Numbered from the stretch's first letter, positions 1 to 10,708 are shown. The stretch is DNA of 64,000 bases from Doryteuthis pealeii (GCA_023376005.1 CM042157.1:90516987-90580986); one strand, 5' to 3'. The notes: generated by a model from the letters alone, not told the origin. Numbers and translations are program-made.

Positions 1-118
1 GCTTGGTTAAGCAACCAGTCTATGAGAAGGAAAACTGAGTTCAAACCTGTTAAACTTCACTTAAGAAATTGGCTGTGTTGCATCCTGCTCATGTGGAGGG
101 GTTGGTAAATATAATATA
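1..118 (+). repeat. tRNA-derived SINE family 2, 3' body only
   Basis: The segment matches the 3' body of the fuller copy at 7885-8187: shared words include 'gagaaggaaaa', 'ttcaaacctgttaaact' and 'cggaggggttggtaaata'-like endings. The tRNA-like head would lie before base 1. The match was made by eye. Confidence 0.6.
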
Positions 119-194
119 ACTGAATAACATTTTTGTGACTGTGTTATTCACTACTCTCTTCCGTTTTCTGTTTATTCTTTTTTTTAAGCATGAG

Positions 195-500
195 GTGTGT
201 TTATTTGTCTCATACCCCACCTGTATGGACTGGGGACAAGGCCTTGTTTTAACGTGGGCCCACCCACAAGCTGAAGCTAAAGTGTGGGAGAGAACAAAAA
301 TTGTGTCAATCCCGTCGGCATTCCCCTCAAGGGGGGCGCCGCCTCAGGCGCTGGGCAATAAACCCAGCCTTGCCCCAAAGGGGCAGGTATTGCCTGGGGG
401 GACAGCCCCCTGGGATCGACGCTATTAATTTAACACAATTCACCGGTCCAGTGGCCGAAGCTCACAGACCTCCGCCCCGAAGGACGGTTTGAGTGTGCCT
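195..500 (+). repeat. GC-rich dispersed repeat, copy 1
   Basis: This GC-rich island in AT-rich DNA is repeated inverted at 30355-30640. Shared blocks include the cccaagctgaagct-like segment, the ccagcctt/ccccaaagg segment and 'ccagtggccgaagc'. It contains short open frames, but they are not conserved between copies. I do not recognise the family. Confidence 0.6.
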
Positions 501-504
501 TAAG

Positions 505-760
505 CAATGAGGTCTGGGTGGCATAAAAGTGGATTATTGTCATGGGAAATGGATTTGATGAGCTAAATTCAAATCCTAGATAAGACTGTGTTTCATTTCA
601 CACAAGGCATGAATCCTTCTCTTTTCCGCCCAACTATGGGGTAAATCGTAATGAAGACTGGACTCTTCAGCCTTGGTAGAGCAACCAGTTTAGAAGTGAG
701 AAAAAAACTCTGAATTCAAAATTAGGAGGTGTAGAGCTAAGAACCTAACCCATAGTGTTA
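505..760 (+). repeat. tRNA-derived SINE family 2, degraded copy
   Basis: The order of blocks is the same as in the 7885-8187 copy: head 'ggattattgtcatgggaaat', 'ttcaaatcct' B-box-like motif, 'catttcacaca', 'aactatgg', 'ctggactcttcagcc', then 'ctctgaattcaaa'. It is clearly diverged. Confidence 0.55.
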
Positions 761-829
761 CATAATTATTAGATTCCTAATACTTATGTACAGTAGTGTA
801 GAAACCAAAATGGTTGTTATAAGTTGATC

Positions 830-1165
830 CTTCCGGTGGATACCGTGAGAATCGGTGGGGAAGACCCTCTTCCAATTTAGATTAGAAAGAGATTTTAGTC
901 AGATCGGCCAAAACCACGACAGTGGTCAGTCGTGTTATGCACGCTGCCGACTCAATCTGCGCAGTTAGTCTGGTGGGGATTTCAGAATAAAATATGATCT
1001 AAGTAAATCGAAGTCTTGTCTTATTATCTAAAAACTACCAATGACACAGGGCTTCTGATAAAGAGAAATCCCCAATGGAAGACCAGACACGAAGTCCCCA
1101 AGACGAAGCCCAGACGCCAGAGGAGATGCTAGAAGAAAGAAAGTAAGGAAAGAGAGTATACAACA
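830..1165 (+). mobile_element. LTR-retrotransposon-like LTR/leader fragment
   Basis: The 3' part (about 1075-1165) is shared with 50250-50390: 'ccaagacgaag', 'agatgctagaagaa' and 'gtatacaac' occur in the same order. The segment before it includes an AATAAA motif. This fits a diverged LTR end followed by a better-conserved leader, but no primer-binding site or coding region is seen. Confidence 0.35.
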
Positions 1166-1189
1166 ATAGAAAATGACTTCATTTGCTAC

Positions 1190-1859
1190 TGAAACTGCAA
1201 CCCCATCACAGACCTGCTGTGCTACAAGAAGTCTACAAAATCTTTAAAAAAATTTTTTTTACACAATATTTAAATTTCTCTCCCACCCCATTTCTTTTTG
1301 TTTAGAATCCACACCCCCCCCTTTCATATATATTTTTTTTTAAATCTCTCTTCTCCCTTGATTGGTTAATTCCTTTTTTTTTAATTTTTAATTTTTTATT
1401 TTTTTTTATTTCCCCACATATTTTGAGTTCTCTGTTCAGTGTCTGTCTGTCTGTCTGAAATGTGACCCCCCTCCCCACATTTTTCATAACTAGGAGTCGG
1501 TATAATAGGAACCCTTCCAGTGCCTCATCGTTTCGCTCTCTCTCTTCTTTTTTTCACTCACTCCATTGCTCACACCTCATTATGATGATGTGCCATCTGA
1601 TTCTTGTTCTGATGTTGTCAATCATAAAATGGCACCTTTACCAGTTTCAGACGTTCACAGCATGCTGGTGTCGAGAGGGAAAATCAAAACGGCAAGAACC
1701 AACAACTTCACAACTACCACAAACAAATGAGCACAAGTCGTCTGTTGACTCTACGGGTGGGTAAGTGTGTGGCAGATGTGGCGCATCTACTGCCCACCCC
1801 CCATTGCCTTTTGTCAAACTGCTGCACTCCCACCAATATTGTTGCAGACAGACATTTCT

Positions 1860-1891
<32 letters not shown>

Positions 1892-2000
1892 CCATTTTTC
1901 ATCCCCCACCCTGACAGCAGATAGGTATTTCTACCCACCCACCCAGCTTAAATTGGTAAGATCTTTGAAGATTCTCTCTTCCACTTGTTATTTGGATTTA
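1190..2000. other. Gene-free low-complexity stretch
   Basis: Pyrimidine-rich on plus, with T tracts around 1361-1408, a short CTGT run near 1441 and a (T)30-type tract at 1860-1892. The open frames across it are created by the homopolymers. Confidence 0.6.
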
Positions 2001-2596
2001 CTAGGGTGAGTCAAAAGTTTTGCAATATTTTGGTAACATGAGGCACAAAAGCATCTGGAGCTGCTGAATTTATCAGTTCCAGATGCTTTTGCCAAAGTTG
2101 TAACGGTGACAAAAACCACATTGGTCTAATGAGATACTGAGCTCGCCTGATACTCTCTGAGTGCTACTTGCCAGATTCGCCTCTATGGTTTTAGGGAACG
2201 GCCTTGGAATCCATGGTTTTAGATCTACCTGAACTTGCATGATCATTGAGGTTCTTGTAACCCAAGTGAAATTTCTTCAAACATCTGGTTACTGTACTGT
2301 GATCAACTGCGTCTTTACCTTTTGCACAACAAATCTATTTGGTTGCTTCTGCGGCATTACGACCCACTTCAAACATGTAAAGCATAAGTTTCCGAATTAG
2401 ACTATATTGCACATCTATCCGTGCGGCTTTCAAATCACAAGGAGTGAAGCAATGCACAACATGTTAGCACACCAACTACCATGATACTACCAACCACAGT
2501 GGCTACCTAACACAACTTGAACTGCTTCGGACATGTGATATACATGCCGCAAACTAGCACATACCAAACTACTGCAAAACCTTTGACTTGCCCTTG
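2001..2596 (-). mobile_element. Internally deleted mariner-type transposon
   Basis: The ends are inverted repeats: TAGGGTGAGTCAAAAGTTTT at left and the reverse complement of CAAAACCTTTGACTTGCCC at right, each next to TA, the mariner target. The interior encodes only the N-terminal part of a mariner transposase on minus. A small hairpin (2049-2091, AGCATCTGGA...TCCAGATGCT) lies near the left end where the catalytic region should be. Confidence 0.75.
2193..2436 (-). pseudogene. mariner transposase N-terminal (helix-turn-helix) fragment
   Basis: The reading frame gives segments such as RKLMLYMFEVGRNAAEATK, an in-frame TAG, then CCAKGKDAVDHSTVTRCLKK and a SSGRSK block, in the order of the mariner DNA-binding domain and the linker before the catalytic domain. 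The frame breaks again after AVP. No catalytic Asp triad is present, so it is dead. Confidence 0.75.
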
Positions 2597-3160
2597 TAAT
2601 GTTTGTTAAAATTTCGGGTTGTTTTTGCCTCGTTCTAAATGGAATTTCCAGATTGTCAATCTAAAACAAAAATTATCAGGTTTGTTATTTTTTCTTTCTG
2701 GGGTTTCATTACAAAAGAGAAAATAGCCATGATATACAAATTTACCATCCCATTCACTCTGCCCCACCCCCCCTAACCCACATCCACCAGGATATAGCTC
2801 AAGGTCAAGTTTATTGTATGGGGCTGTTGTGTGTATGAGTGAGTGGTGCAAAAATATAGTTTAACTTCATCAGTATTCCTCAGGAGTACCTCAAGCATCA
2901 GGGATTAACCACTTCCCCATTTAGTGTGATGGATCAGGTGCTAACAGGAGTTGGGTGAGGGGACAGACTCCTAAGGCTGAGCTCGATGATTATTCTGGGG
3001 CAGGACAGGAGATCATATCTATAAAAGGTGATGTAAAAAAAAAAATGCTGCTGGTTGTTTTAGATTTTATAGGCAGCTTTTTTTTTTTTTTTTTTCTTTT
3101 TGAATAATTTATTTAGTATCCATTTGTTCTCTTTCTCCCCCTCATAAATACACATTCTCA
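2597..3160. other. Gene-free stretch
   Basis: AT-rich with poly-A and poly-T tracts at 3037-3046 and 3077-3095. No repeat partner or exon was recognised. Confidence 0.5.
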
Positions 3161-3433
3161 GGTAATTTTCACCTTTAGTTGTTAAAATTCCTAGCAAATA
3201 AAGCAATTAGAATAACCTCCCTTGACTTTCACTTTGAACTAAGCCGGTAGCTATTTTGAAAGTCTTCGTGCGAAATAAACAAATCATAGAACTTTTTTCG
3301 AAAACGATACAACTGCATGCTTTAACACAAAAATATCATAAAATGTGTTCTTAATAACAATTAAGTTCATTTCAGATAATGCTCACACACAATTTTATGC
3401 TAGGAATTTTAACAACTAAAGGTGGAAATTACC
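3161..3433. mobile_element. MITE with 34-bp inverted repeats and 8-bp target duplication
   Basis: The left terminus GGTAATTTTCACCTTTAGTT and the right terminus (reverse complement GGGTAATTTCCACCTTTAGT) continue for about 34 bp. The flanks are CATTCTCA (3153-3160) and CATTCTCA (3434-3441), a perfect 8-bp target-site duplication. A second copy in opposite orientation is at 12761-13012. An 8-bp duplication is typical of hAT-like transposases; no coding region is present. Confidence 0.85.
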
Positions 3434-3611
3434 CATTCTCATATGTAAACAATGTATCTAATCTGTCCAAAGGTCTAAACATAATTGCCAACGATGTGAT
3501 CCTCCCAATTTAAAGTAATTTTTCCCTAATAAACCATTTTTTATTGTCAAATTTAATTTCTTTAAATAAATCCAACTTAGCAAACTTTTCTTTTTATATA
3601 ACTTTAGTAAA

Positions 3612-3857
3612 GTCATCGAGGCAGCCTAATGTCGGTATGAGCCATACAGTGAGGGAGTCTATCCCCTTTTCACTAGCGCTAGACCAAGGAGATTGTTTTT
3701 TTGCATCTGAGTTGGAGCGCCACACCTACCATCAGCTCCTTGCTTTATCGCACAGATCCCTGTGCTACTCATACACTGAGTTGGTGAAGGCCGGTATCGA
3801 ACTAGGAACCTTGTGGTTTCTAGCCAAACACTCTACCGACTTAGCTAACCCGGCCCT
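3612..3857 (-). repeat. tRNA-derived SINE family 1
   Basis: Read on minus it starts GGGCCGGGTTAGCTAAGT (A-box region) and has a GTTCGATACC B box, followed by the tRNA-unrelated body and a short tail. The plus-strand copy at 21771-22018 serves as reference. A 142-codon open frame on plus is incidental. Confidence 0.8.
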
Positions 3858-4552
3858 TTTAATAAAAGGTATTAAATATGTTATGCCCAAATCAAGTGAA
3901 TTGGTGGGGGGGGGAGATGTTCATTATATAACAGGACACATGGGAATGTATCTTATTTACTACAAACAATGAAGGTTATTTTTATTTAAGCCAGGTAACT
4001 GATTTTTCTAAGTTTCTAGCTTTGCCAGAAATTATTAAACTAAGGTGAATTCTATTTGTATAAAAAAAAATTAGAAACTACTCGCATAAAATTTTCGAAA
4101 TAATTTCTCGTTTCAAACTTAAGAAAAAATTAATGGCGTAAAATATTTATTCCTACGTAAAAATCAAATAAATAAATAAATAAAATAATGATAATATAAG
4201 GTAAGGGAGATAAATGTGTTTGTAGTAATTTAATTTATGGTTACCTCCCTTAGTTCTTTTAACACAGAATATACTCGCATAGTGCCTATTAAAATAAAAT
4301 GAAATTATCTACATATGGATCTATGCCGAAGGTCAGTGTTGTATTTGTACTCTCTGCTTAGGATCAAATCGTCACTTCTCAGTAGTTCTACCTTGTATCA
4401 GCCCTCTCTTCACCCTTCGTGTTGTGAGCTGAGTGTAGTATCATTATTTATTAAGCAGTGCTTAGTTTTGGCTCAAGGCCAGAAGTATGTGGCACCAAGC
4501 AAGACTCGAACTCTGTTCTTTCCTCTCTTCTACATAACATTATAAAAGTTAA
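3858..4552. other. Gene-free stretch
   Basis: AT-rich; it includes a short (AAAT)n run near 4169-4182. Nothing recognisable. Confidence 0.5.
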
Positions 4553-5170
4553 GTTGGTTGGTGGTTAATGGCATATCAACCCTTGTGGTTTATTTAATGC
4601 TAAATCTTGTTTTAGTGAATAAGACAAAAATTAGAAAATTTTGTTTGGTTGGTTATTTTGTTTAATAGCATATCAACCCTTGTGGGCTATTTAATGCCAT
4701 TTTATTTTTGTATCTATGATTTGTAAGCAAGTAGTTTGTAGGTAAATATTTTTGTTGGTTTTGTTTTATAAATTGGTAGAAATAATTTAACTTCATATCT
4801 ATTGATATATTAGTTGAATTTTTTTATTAACTTAATGTGTATTAGATTAGAAGAAACTACATGTGTATTAAACTTGGTGGTTGACCCTCAGCTACTACTT
4901 TCTAGATAAAGAGTTGGTTTTTTTGTTTTCCATTAGAGCATTTTGATGAATACAGTCAGGACTTAACTATATAGGTTCTAGGGTTTGACATGACCAGCTG
5001 ATTGATCAGATCGAGCCTCTCCAACCACACATCTAGCAGAACATATAACTACTTAATACCCGGGTTATGGACTTCTCATCCACCAGGATCACATCTTTAG
5101 AACATTACTGGTCGCCATACACAGCCAACAGGTGGCCCCATTAGGTGCAGGTGGCGTATTGTACAGCTCC
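4553..5170 (+). repeat. 'CATATCAACC' dispersed repeat, copy (fragmented)
   Basis: It begins with two versions of 'ggttggtt...aatggcatatcaaccc', continues through 'gtagtttgtaggtaaatatt' and 'aattggtagaaataattt', and ends with the 'gaccagctgattgatcagat' module. The order is the same as in 62905-63850. Confidence 0.65.
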
Positions 5171-5238
5171 TTAAATGAATTACTTAGACATAATTCTGCA
5201 CCTTCAAAATTAACAAAATTTCGATTAAATATTTTAAA

Positions 5239-5475
5239 AGTCGTCGGGGTGGACTAAAATAGGTGTCAGCGAGGAAGTCTATCCCCTTTTCAATAGCGCT
5301 AGACCAAGGAGATTGTTTTTGCGTCTGGGGTGGAGCCCACACCTACCATCAGTTCCTTACTTTGCCACACAGATCCCTGTGCTACTCATACACTGAGTTG
5401 GCAAGGACCGGTATCAAACTAGGAACCTTGTGGTTTCTAGCCGAATGCTCTACCGACTGAGTTAACCCGGCCCCT
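5239..5475 (-). repeat. tRNA-derived SINE family 1
   Basis: Minus orientation: begins GGGGCCGGGTTAACTCAGTC, B box GTTTGATACC, and ends in the GTCGTCGGGG-complement tail. It is colinear with the 21771-22018 copy. Confidence 0.8.
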
Positions 5476-5623
5476 ACAAAATAAATATAGAAATAAGATC
5501 TTTTTTTTTGTATTAATTAAATTAATTAAGTTCTTGGTATAAATTCTTTTTACTGTATATTAACAACCTACTATCAAAACTGAGTAAAGATAAATTCTTC
5601 TTTTTTTTATGGTATAATAATGA

Positions 5624-6048
5624 AATTTATTGTGTACAGTGCTCAGATGCACCACAACTCATCAAAGTCTCATGTCAAGTACACAGAATAATGTATTAGT
5701 GTCAGGAACATGAACAGTTTACAGTAGTAATATGCATGTATGTGTGTGCGTGTGTGTATGTGGAGAAGTGGCATCAGGTATAGTGTCAGTGGACTACAGG
5801 AAGCATGGCGGCATTGAAAGACTCAGTGCTTCGGCAGCCTACAACAGATGTGGGCAGTTTATTCCATATCTCCGCAACTCTGAGCGTGAAAAAATGTTTT
5901 CAAAAGTCACGTGAGCAGTGCTGTTTTCTGACTTTGTAGGCATGCCCACGTGTGTTAGAAAGATGGAGATCAAAAAGGTGCTCAAGGTTGCTGTTGTTAA
6001 GATGATTAATGACCTTATGAGCGTTTACCAGGTCAGTTGCCAGACACC
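5624..6048 (-). mobile_element. Truncated LINE 3' end
   Basis: On minus, the frames encode the end of a reverse-transcriptase ORF: a 'RKHFFTLRIAE-WNKLP'-type block, then a 3' UTR and an ATTATT-type tail at 5624. The same end recurs at 8568-8930, 22205-22672 and 42247-43100, each 5'-truncated to a different length, as expected for target-primed reverse transcription. Confidence 0.75.
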
Positions 6049-6061
6049 TAAGTTATTTAAA

Positions 6062-6335
6062 GAATAATGATTGATTGATTTTAACATCATGTAAACCCAT
6101 CTAGAGTTAGAGGTTAAGGAATTGTGTTCATTGTACATTGATATGTGCAGTTGTTTCTTAACAATTTTTTTCTTAACAATTTTTAAGTAGATCTATTTGA
6201 CTTATATATGGGACCCTAACAGGTACTACCACTCCAAGCCAGAGTGGACCTGGGAGTAATGTCAATGAAAGGGTACTCTACACTCCTCCAAATCTTACTG
6301 TTCTGCAGTGTATTCTAAGCCTCACTTGACTGGGC
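6062..6335 (+). repeat. 'CATATCAACC' dispersed repeat, diverged copy
   Basis: It contains 'gggaccctaacaggtactac', 'cagagtggacctgggag' and the 'attctaagcctcac...gggca' end seen in other copies. It directly abuts the LINE end. Confidence 0.6.
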
Positions 6336-6411
6336 AATAGAAAATAATGATTGTATTTAGTTGGTTTGCTTCTACATTCCATACGTTAAATTAGTCATTG
6401 TGGGAAAAATT

Positions 6412-6633
6412 GAACCATATGACCTTTAGGCACCCCTTTTTGATCTCGATTAAGAAAGGACATGTTTTTCATTTACTCCGTCAATATCCGGTTGTTTTAA
6501 TTTTAAAATTTTTAGATTATTTTTTAAATTATAAAACTAACCCCTAACCCTAACCCTAACAAACAACCGGATATTGACGGTGTAAATGAAAAACGTCCTT
6601 TCTTAATCGAGATCAAAAAGGGGTAATATGGTT
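6412..6633. mobile_element. Palindromic element with telomere-like loop
   Basis: Arms of roughly 80 bp (from ACCATATGACCTTTAGGCAC) are inverted repeats of each other. Beside the centre is CCCCTAACCCTAACCCTAAC. A related element lies at 50491-50728. No coding capacity. Confidence 0.75.
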
Positions 6634-7402
6634 TGAAAAATTAAACAAATTCTTTCCAATTATTCCAGGTTAAAAGTCCAATACGTTTTGGTAAACAGAT
6701 CAAAGTCTGGCCCAAACTTTTCTTGTTTCCTTGTGATACCTGTATTGTTAAAATAAGGTCTAAAAAAGTTTGGCATTGGATAATTATTACTGTGCTTGTG
6801 TCACACACGCGGTGAACCTGTTCAGTAAATACCTATTGTGTGTGATACATTTTCCCCATACATTAATATTGGTACTTTTATGTCTTAATATTATTTAACT
6901 TGAATGAAATGTTTAGGAAGAAATTTCTGGATCAAATACTAACCAGACTTAAGTAAACTCACATTGAATTTTATTTATAATCTTCATAACTAAATTAAAC
7001 CAAATATTGCCACCCACATTGTGAATTTAAAAAAATTCTATTGAAGTAACTATTTTTGTTTCATTTTTAACTTGTTTATTTTCAAAAGTGTTTCAGTTTA
7101 GGTGTTTAATTTATTCAATAAGTAAGTAAGTAATGTGATGTGATTATATATCCATATAAAGAAACAAAGATATGTGTACGGCATTTTAATGAAATTATCA
7201 TGGAAATTTATTAAATGGGTTAACATTTTTTTCCAGATTAAATTAAGTAATGAGAGGAAAAGTTATTTTTTACAGTGTAATTATTTCAACATTTGTTCCT
7301 GCGTGCATAGATTATATGGAAATATAAAGTAATCAACTGATTAATTTTGTTAGAAAACTTTTTTTTCCTCTGCATAAACAACACTCCACTTTTGTCCTTA
7401 CT
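6634..7402. other. Gene-free stretch
   Basis: AT-rich; the (AAGT)n run near 7121-7132 is the only simple repeat noted. Confidence 0.5.
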
Positions 7403-7800
7403 TGGCCTAGATGAGTGGTCGGCTGGTCACGTCAAGCCCTAGCACCTATATGATTGCCCCAACCCTATTGCACTTATGGTAAGCCCCAACCCTTTTTATC
7501 ATATGTGCTAGAAGCCGATGGCTGAGGGTCTTCATGTCTTAGGAATGACATTAATCTCTATCTGATGGTGAGGTTCCAGTTCTGGAGGGCTGGGGAATGT
7601 GGAGCACCCTTTCATCACCATTGCTCTCAGATCCACTCTGACCCGGAGTGGTAGTACCTGTTAGGGTCCCATCTATGGGTTAAATAGAAAATATGAGTTT
7701 ATAAAAAAAAATTGAGTATCCATTAAGAATGAATTTATTTCAAAACTTTGTCGGCATTAAATGACCCAGTGAGGTTGATGCCATAAAACAAACCAAACCT
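7403..7800 (-). repeat. 'CATATCAACC' dispersed repeat
   Basis: The segment is the reverse complement of the 43190-43752 copy. On plus it reads 'gtcaagccctagcacctata', 'ccctttcatcaccattgctc', 'ggtagtacctgttagggtcc' and ends in 'ttaaatgaccca..gaggttgatg'. Confidence 0.7.
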
Positions 7801-7884
7801 CTGCATAGAATTTAAACTTGTTTAATGATTTTATATAAAAGATTGTGTGTGTTTTGATTGTTTGTATAAATGCATTATTACAAA

Positions 7885-8187
7885 AGTGGATGTGATTGTG
7901 GTGTAATGGTTATTATCATAGGAAATGGACACATCAATCCCAGTTCAAATCCTGAATGAGGCTGTTTGCATTTCACACAGCGCTAATACTTGGGTGGAAA
8001 GATATGAATCCAACTATTCTCCTTCCAGCTATGGGTAAATGATATGAAAGACTGGGCTCTATAACTGTGGTATTGCAACTGTTCTAGGAGAAGGAAAATT
8101 CTGAATTCAAACCTGTTAAACTCCACTTAAGAATTTGACCTTGTGTCACATCCTGCTTGTGCGGAGGGGTTAGGTAAATACATATTA
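7885..8187 (+). repeat. tRNA-derived SINE family 2, best copy
   Basis: The head has an A-box-like TGTGGTGTAATGGTTATTAT and a B-box-like CCAGTTCAAATCC at tRNA spacing. A roughly 220-bp unrelated body ends near 'cggaggggttaggtaaat'. It acts as the reference for copies at 1-118, 505-760, 44432-44618 and 51661-51850. The structure is that of a Pol III SINE. Confidence 0.7.
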
Positions 8188-8567
8188 CCAAATAAGGGTG
8201 CACAAGATTATAAAAGACAGGAGGACATTTCTTCTTTGGCAATATTTACATTTTGGCAGTATTTATGCCATGAAAAATTGAATGAAGAGTTGTGGCATAC
8301 CCTCTTAGTCTCAACGCCCATCTCCTCACTTTGTCGTCTTGTTATTGCTGTGTTTCTTCTTATGCCACCATATTATTATTATTCATTGTGTTTTTCTCAC
8401 AACCACAAACTGTTTTACATTATTTTTTGCTGGGATGAAGACACAATGTGTAGACACACAGATGTGAATTTAATAACTGTTTTTAGGCACTTTAAGTTAA
8501 TAATTACTCAGATTTGTATACACACGCACACACACATATACACTGTATAATTGTGTTTAGTGAATAA

Positions 8568-8930
8568 AATAATAATGAAATTTATTGTGTACAGTGGTCA
8601 GGTGCACCACAACTGATCAAAGTCGCATGTCAAGTACACAGAATAATGTATTAGTGTCGGGAACATGAACAGTTTACAGTAGTAATATGCATGTATGTGT
8701 GTGCGCGTGTGCATATGTATGTGGAGAGTGGCATCAGGTATAGTGTTGGCGGACTACAGGAAGCATGGAGGCTTTGAAAGACTCAGTGCTTCGGCAGCCT
8801 ACAACAGACGCGGGCAGTTTATTCCATGTCTCCGCAATTCTGAGCGTGAAAAAATGTTTCCGAAAGTCACGTGAGCAGTGCTGTTTTCTGACTTTGTAGG
8901 CATGCCCACGTGTGTTAGAAAGATGGAGAT
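8568..8930 (-). mobile_element. Truncated LINE 3' end
   Basis: Colinear with 5624-6048 (shared 'aatgaaatttattgtgtaca', 'tcaggtatagtgt', 'gactacaggaagcatgg'). The coding remnant is on minus and it is 5'-truncated after the AGATGGAGAT block. Confidence 0.75.
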
Positions 8931-9019
8931 ATATTGTCTTTTACTTTAACAACTGAATCAGGCCATAACTATCCCCAGGAATAATCCCATATACTTCAAT
9001 TGTTCCGCATTATAACTAA

Positions 9020-9265
9020 TTTGTGTGAGGGAAGTTCATAGTGGGTTAATGTGCTGGATTATGACATCGTAATAATTGAGTTTGAATTCTAGCCGCACTG
9101 TTACATTCCTTTTCAGACTAACACCCTTGGGAATAAAGTATAAACCCTTTTATCCCCCCCCTCCCAGTTATGGGTTAAAAAGTACCATTACTGTTCTTCT
9201 ACAGAGATGGCTTTGGCATTAAATAACCCACAAAAGTTATATGCCATTAAACAAAGAAACAAAAT
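9020..9265 (+). repeat. SINE-2-like fragment followed by repeat fragment
   Basis: 'tgggttaatgtgctggatta...gagtttgaattct' resembles a SINE-2 head with B box, and the end carries 'ttaaataacccacaaaagtt' from the 'CATATCAACC' family in minus orientation. Both parts are diverged. Confidence 0.4.
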
Positions 9266-10117
9266 GAAACCAAAACAACTAAGTTGTTAAGAAAAACCTT
9301 TATCCAACTTGTCTGTTATCCATATTATAAATATAGCACTCCTTTTTTTTTTTCTTTCTTTTTTTTCACTACTGTCTGTTAACAGAATTAAAAATCCAAC
9401 AAATAAAAATGTTCTTTGTAGCACGAGTTAAAATTTGCATCAATTTTATGCTTCATTAAACTTCAGCATCAAAGAATAACTAAAGCAAGGTTTTTTTTTG
9501 TTTGGGGGGGGGGGTTACTGATAATTTCAAGTGATAAATTCTTGATTTTCTAGTTAACTTTTGTGCTCAAATAAAACTACTCTCCACTGATCTTTTACAA
9601 AACATGTTTGAAAAAAAAAAATAAGTAAAGGAAACTGTAGATGACTAAATCATTTAATTTTCTTCTATGAGAATTTAGTCTGATTGAATAATTTACATTT
9701 GATTCAATTCTCTTTTAACCTAGAACTATTTAAGTAGGACTAAACCCCATTTCGTACAAGATTCTCAGACTAGTAATCTGATATCAGATCAAAGAAAAGT
9801 ATCTTAATTTTTTCTAATTAAATAAATTCATCTAAAATGAATGTTTTACACTTGACTAATTAAAGGCAACATAATATTCTCTTGAGGTTTGAGTTTTATC
9901 TTATGTATTAGCATCAACCAGCAACAACTGAGATAATAATATCTACAGCACTTTTTGATGGTGTATGGTTTACAGAATAGAAAATATTTCAAAGAAAAGA
10001 GACTTGATTTTTCTATAGCCTCAATGAAATGAAAAACTAAGTATTAAGTGTAAGATGCATAAAATTATTAGTATAAATATTTTTAGATTGACAAACAATG
10101 AGATATGCATTAATACT
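9266..10117. other. Gene-free stretch
   Basis: AT-rich with T and G homopolymers (9342-9366, 9491-9513). No exon or repeat partner recognised. Confidence 0.5.
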
Positions 10118-10127
10118 AACTAACTAA

Positions 10128-10209
<82 letters not shown>
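10118..10209. repeat. Compound microsatellite (CTAA)n-(CTAT)n-(TA)n
   Basis: About 90 bp of tandem tetranucleotides passing into roughly 24 TA units. It forms the left border of the hairpin element at 10211. Confidence 0.9.
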
Positions 10210-10210
10210 A

Positions 10211-10493
10211 CTAAAAGTGGAGGAATCATATGTAATTAGGGAGGTAATATTTTATGGAATAAAATATAAAATAAAGGGGGATACACGAAGACCTTTTCGA
10301 CCGGTACTTTTCAAGTATATACACCGGCAACGAATAAAAGTCAGATTGTATAAGAAATTCAATCTGACTTTTATTCGTCGCTGGTGTATATACTTGAAAA
10401 GTACCGGTCGAAAAGGTCTTTGTGTATCCCCCTTTATTTTATTCCATAATAAGATATTACCTCCCTAATTACATATGATTCCTCCACTTTTAG
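10211..10493. mobile_element. Hairpin element, decayed hammerhead arms
   Basis: Arms of about 135 bp are nearly perfect inverted repeats, set between two (TA)n arrays. Each arm read outward has GGTCGAAAAGGTCTT followed by C or T, a GAA core and short stem III. TTGAAAA stands where the hammerhead CTGATGA should be, and AUAUAC can pair with GUGUAU as stem I. I interpret it as a decayed member of the ribozyme family. Confidence 0.65.
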
Positions 10494-10514
10494 TGTTATA
10501 TAAATTCTCCTGTA

Positions 10515-10518
<4 letters not shown>

Positions 10519-10570
<52 letters not shown>
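10519..10570. repeat. (TA)n microsatellite
   Basis: About 25 TA units separating two hairpin elements. Confidence 0.9.
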
Positions 10571-10571
<1 letters not shown>

Positions 10572-10708
10572 GGTAAAATCTAAAGAGTCAGAAACTACTT
10601 ACCTAGGTTTCTCCTTATGGATCATCAGGGTAATTCTGATGAGAATTATCCTGATGATTTGTTAGAATAAACCTAGGTGGGTAGTTTCTGACTCTTTAGA
10701 TTTTACTA
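10572..10708. mobile_element. Hairpin element with hammerhead arms
   Basis: GGTAAAATCTAAAGAGTCAG at the left is the inverted repeat of the right end. Arms of about 65 bp flank a short loop. The minus-strand arm keeps a hammerhead core; the plus arm has lost stem II pairing. Confidence 0.75.
10590..10636 (-). ncRNA. Hammerhead ribozyme, type I, minimal stem III
   Basis: On minus: CTGATGA (10628-10622), stem II TCC/GGA with loop ATAA, GAAA (10611-10608), self-complementary stem III ACCTAGGT (10608-10601), then A at 10600 as the cleavage-site base. Stem I pairs AAUUAC with GUAGUUU after one mismatch at the base. Core bases are all present. Activity is inferred. Confidence 0.65.

Noticed and set aside
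1714..1938. Lys-rich and Phe-rich frames over poly-T tracts (here and at many other sites)
   Set aside because: Created by homopolymers and microsatellites; no conserved features.
3544..3972. 142-codon open frame on plus, the longest in the window
   Set aside because: Most of it is the antisense strand of a SINE; no splice context or domain.
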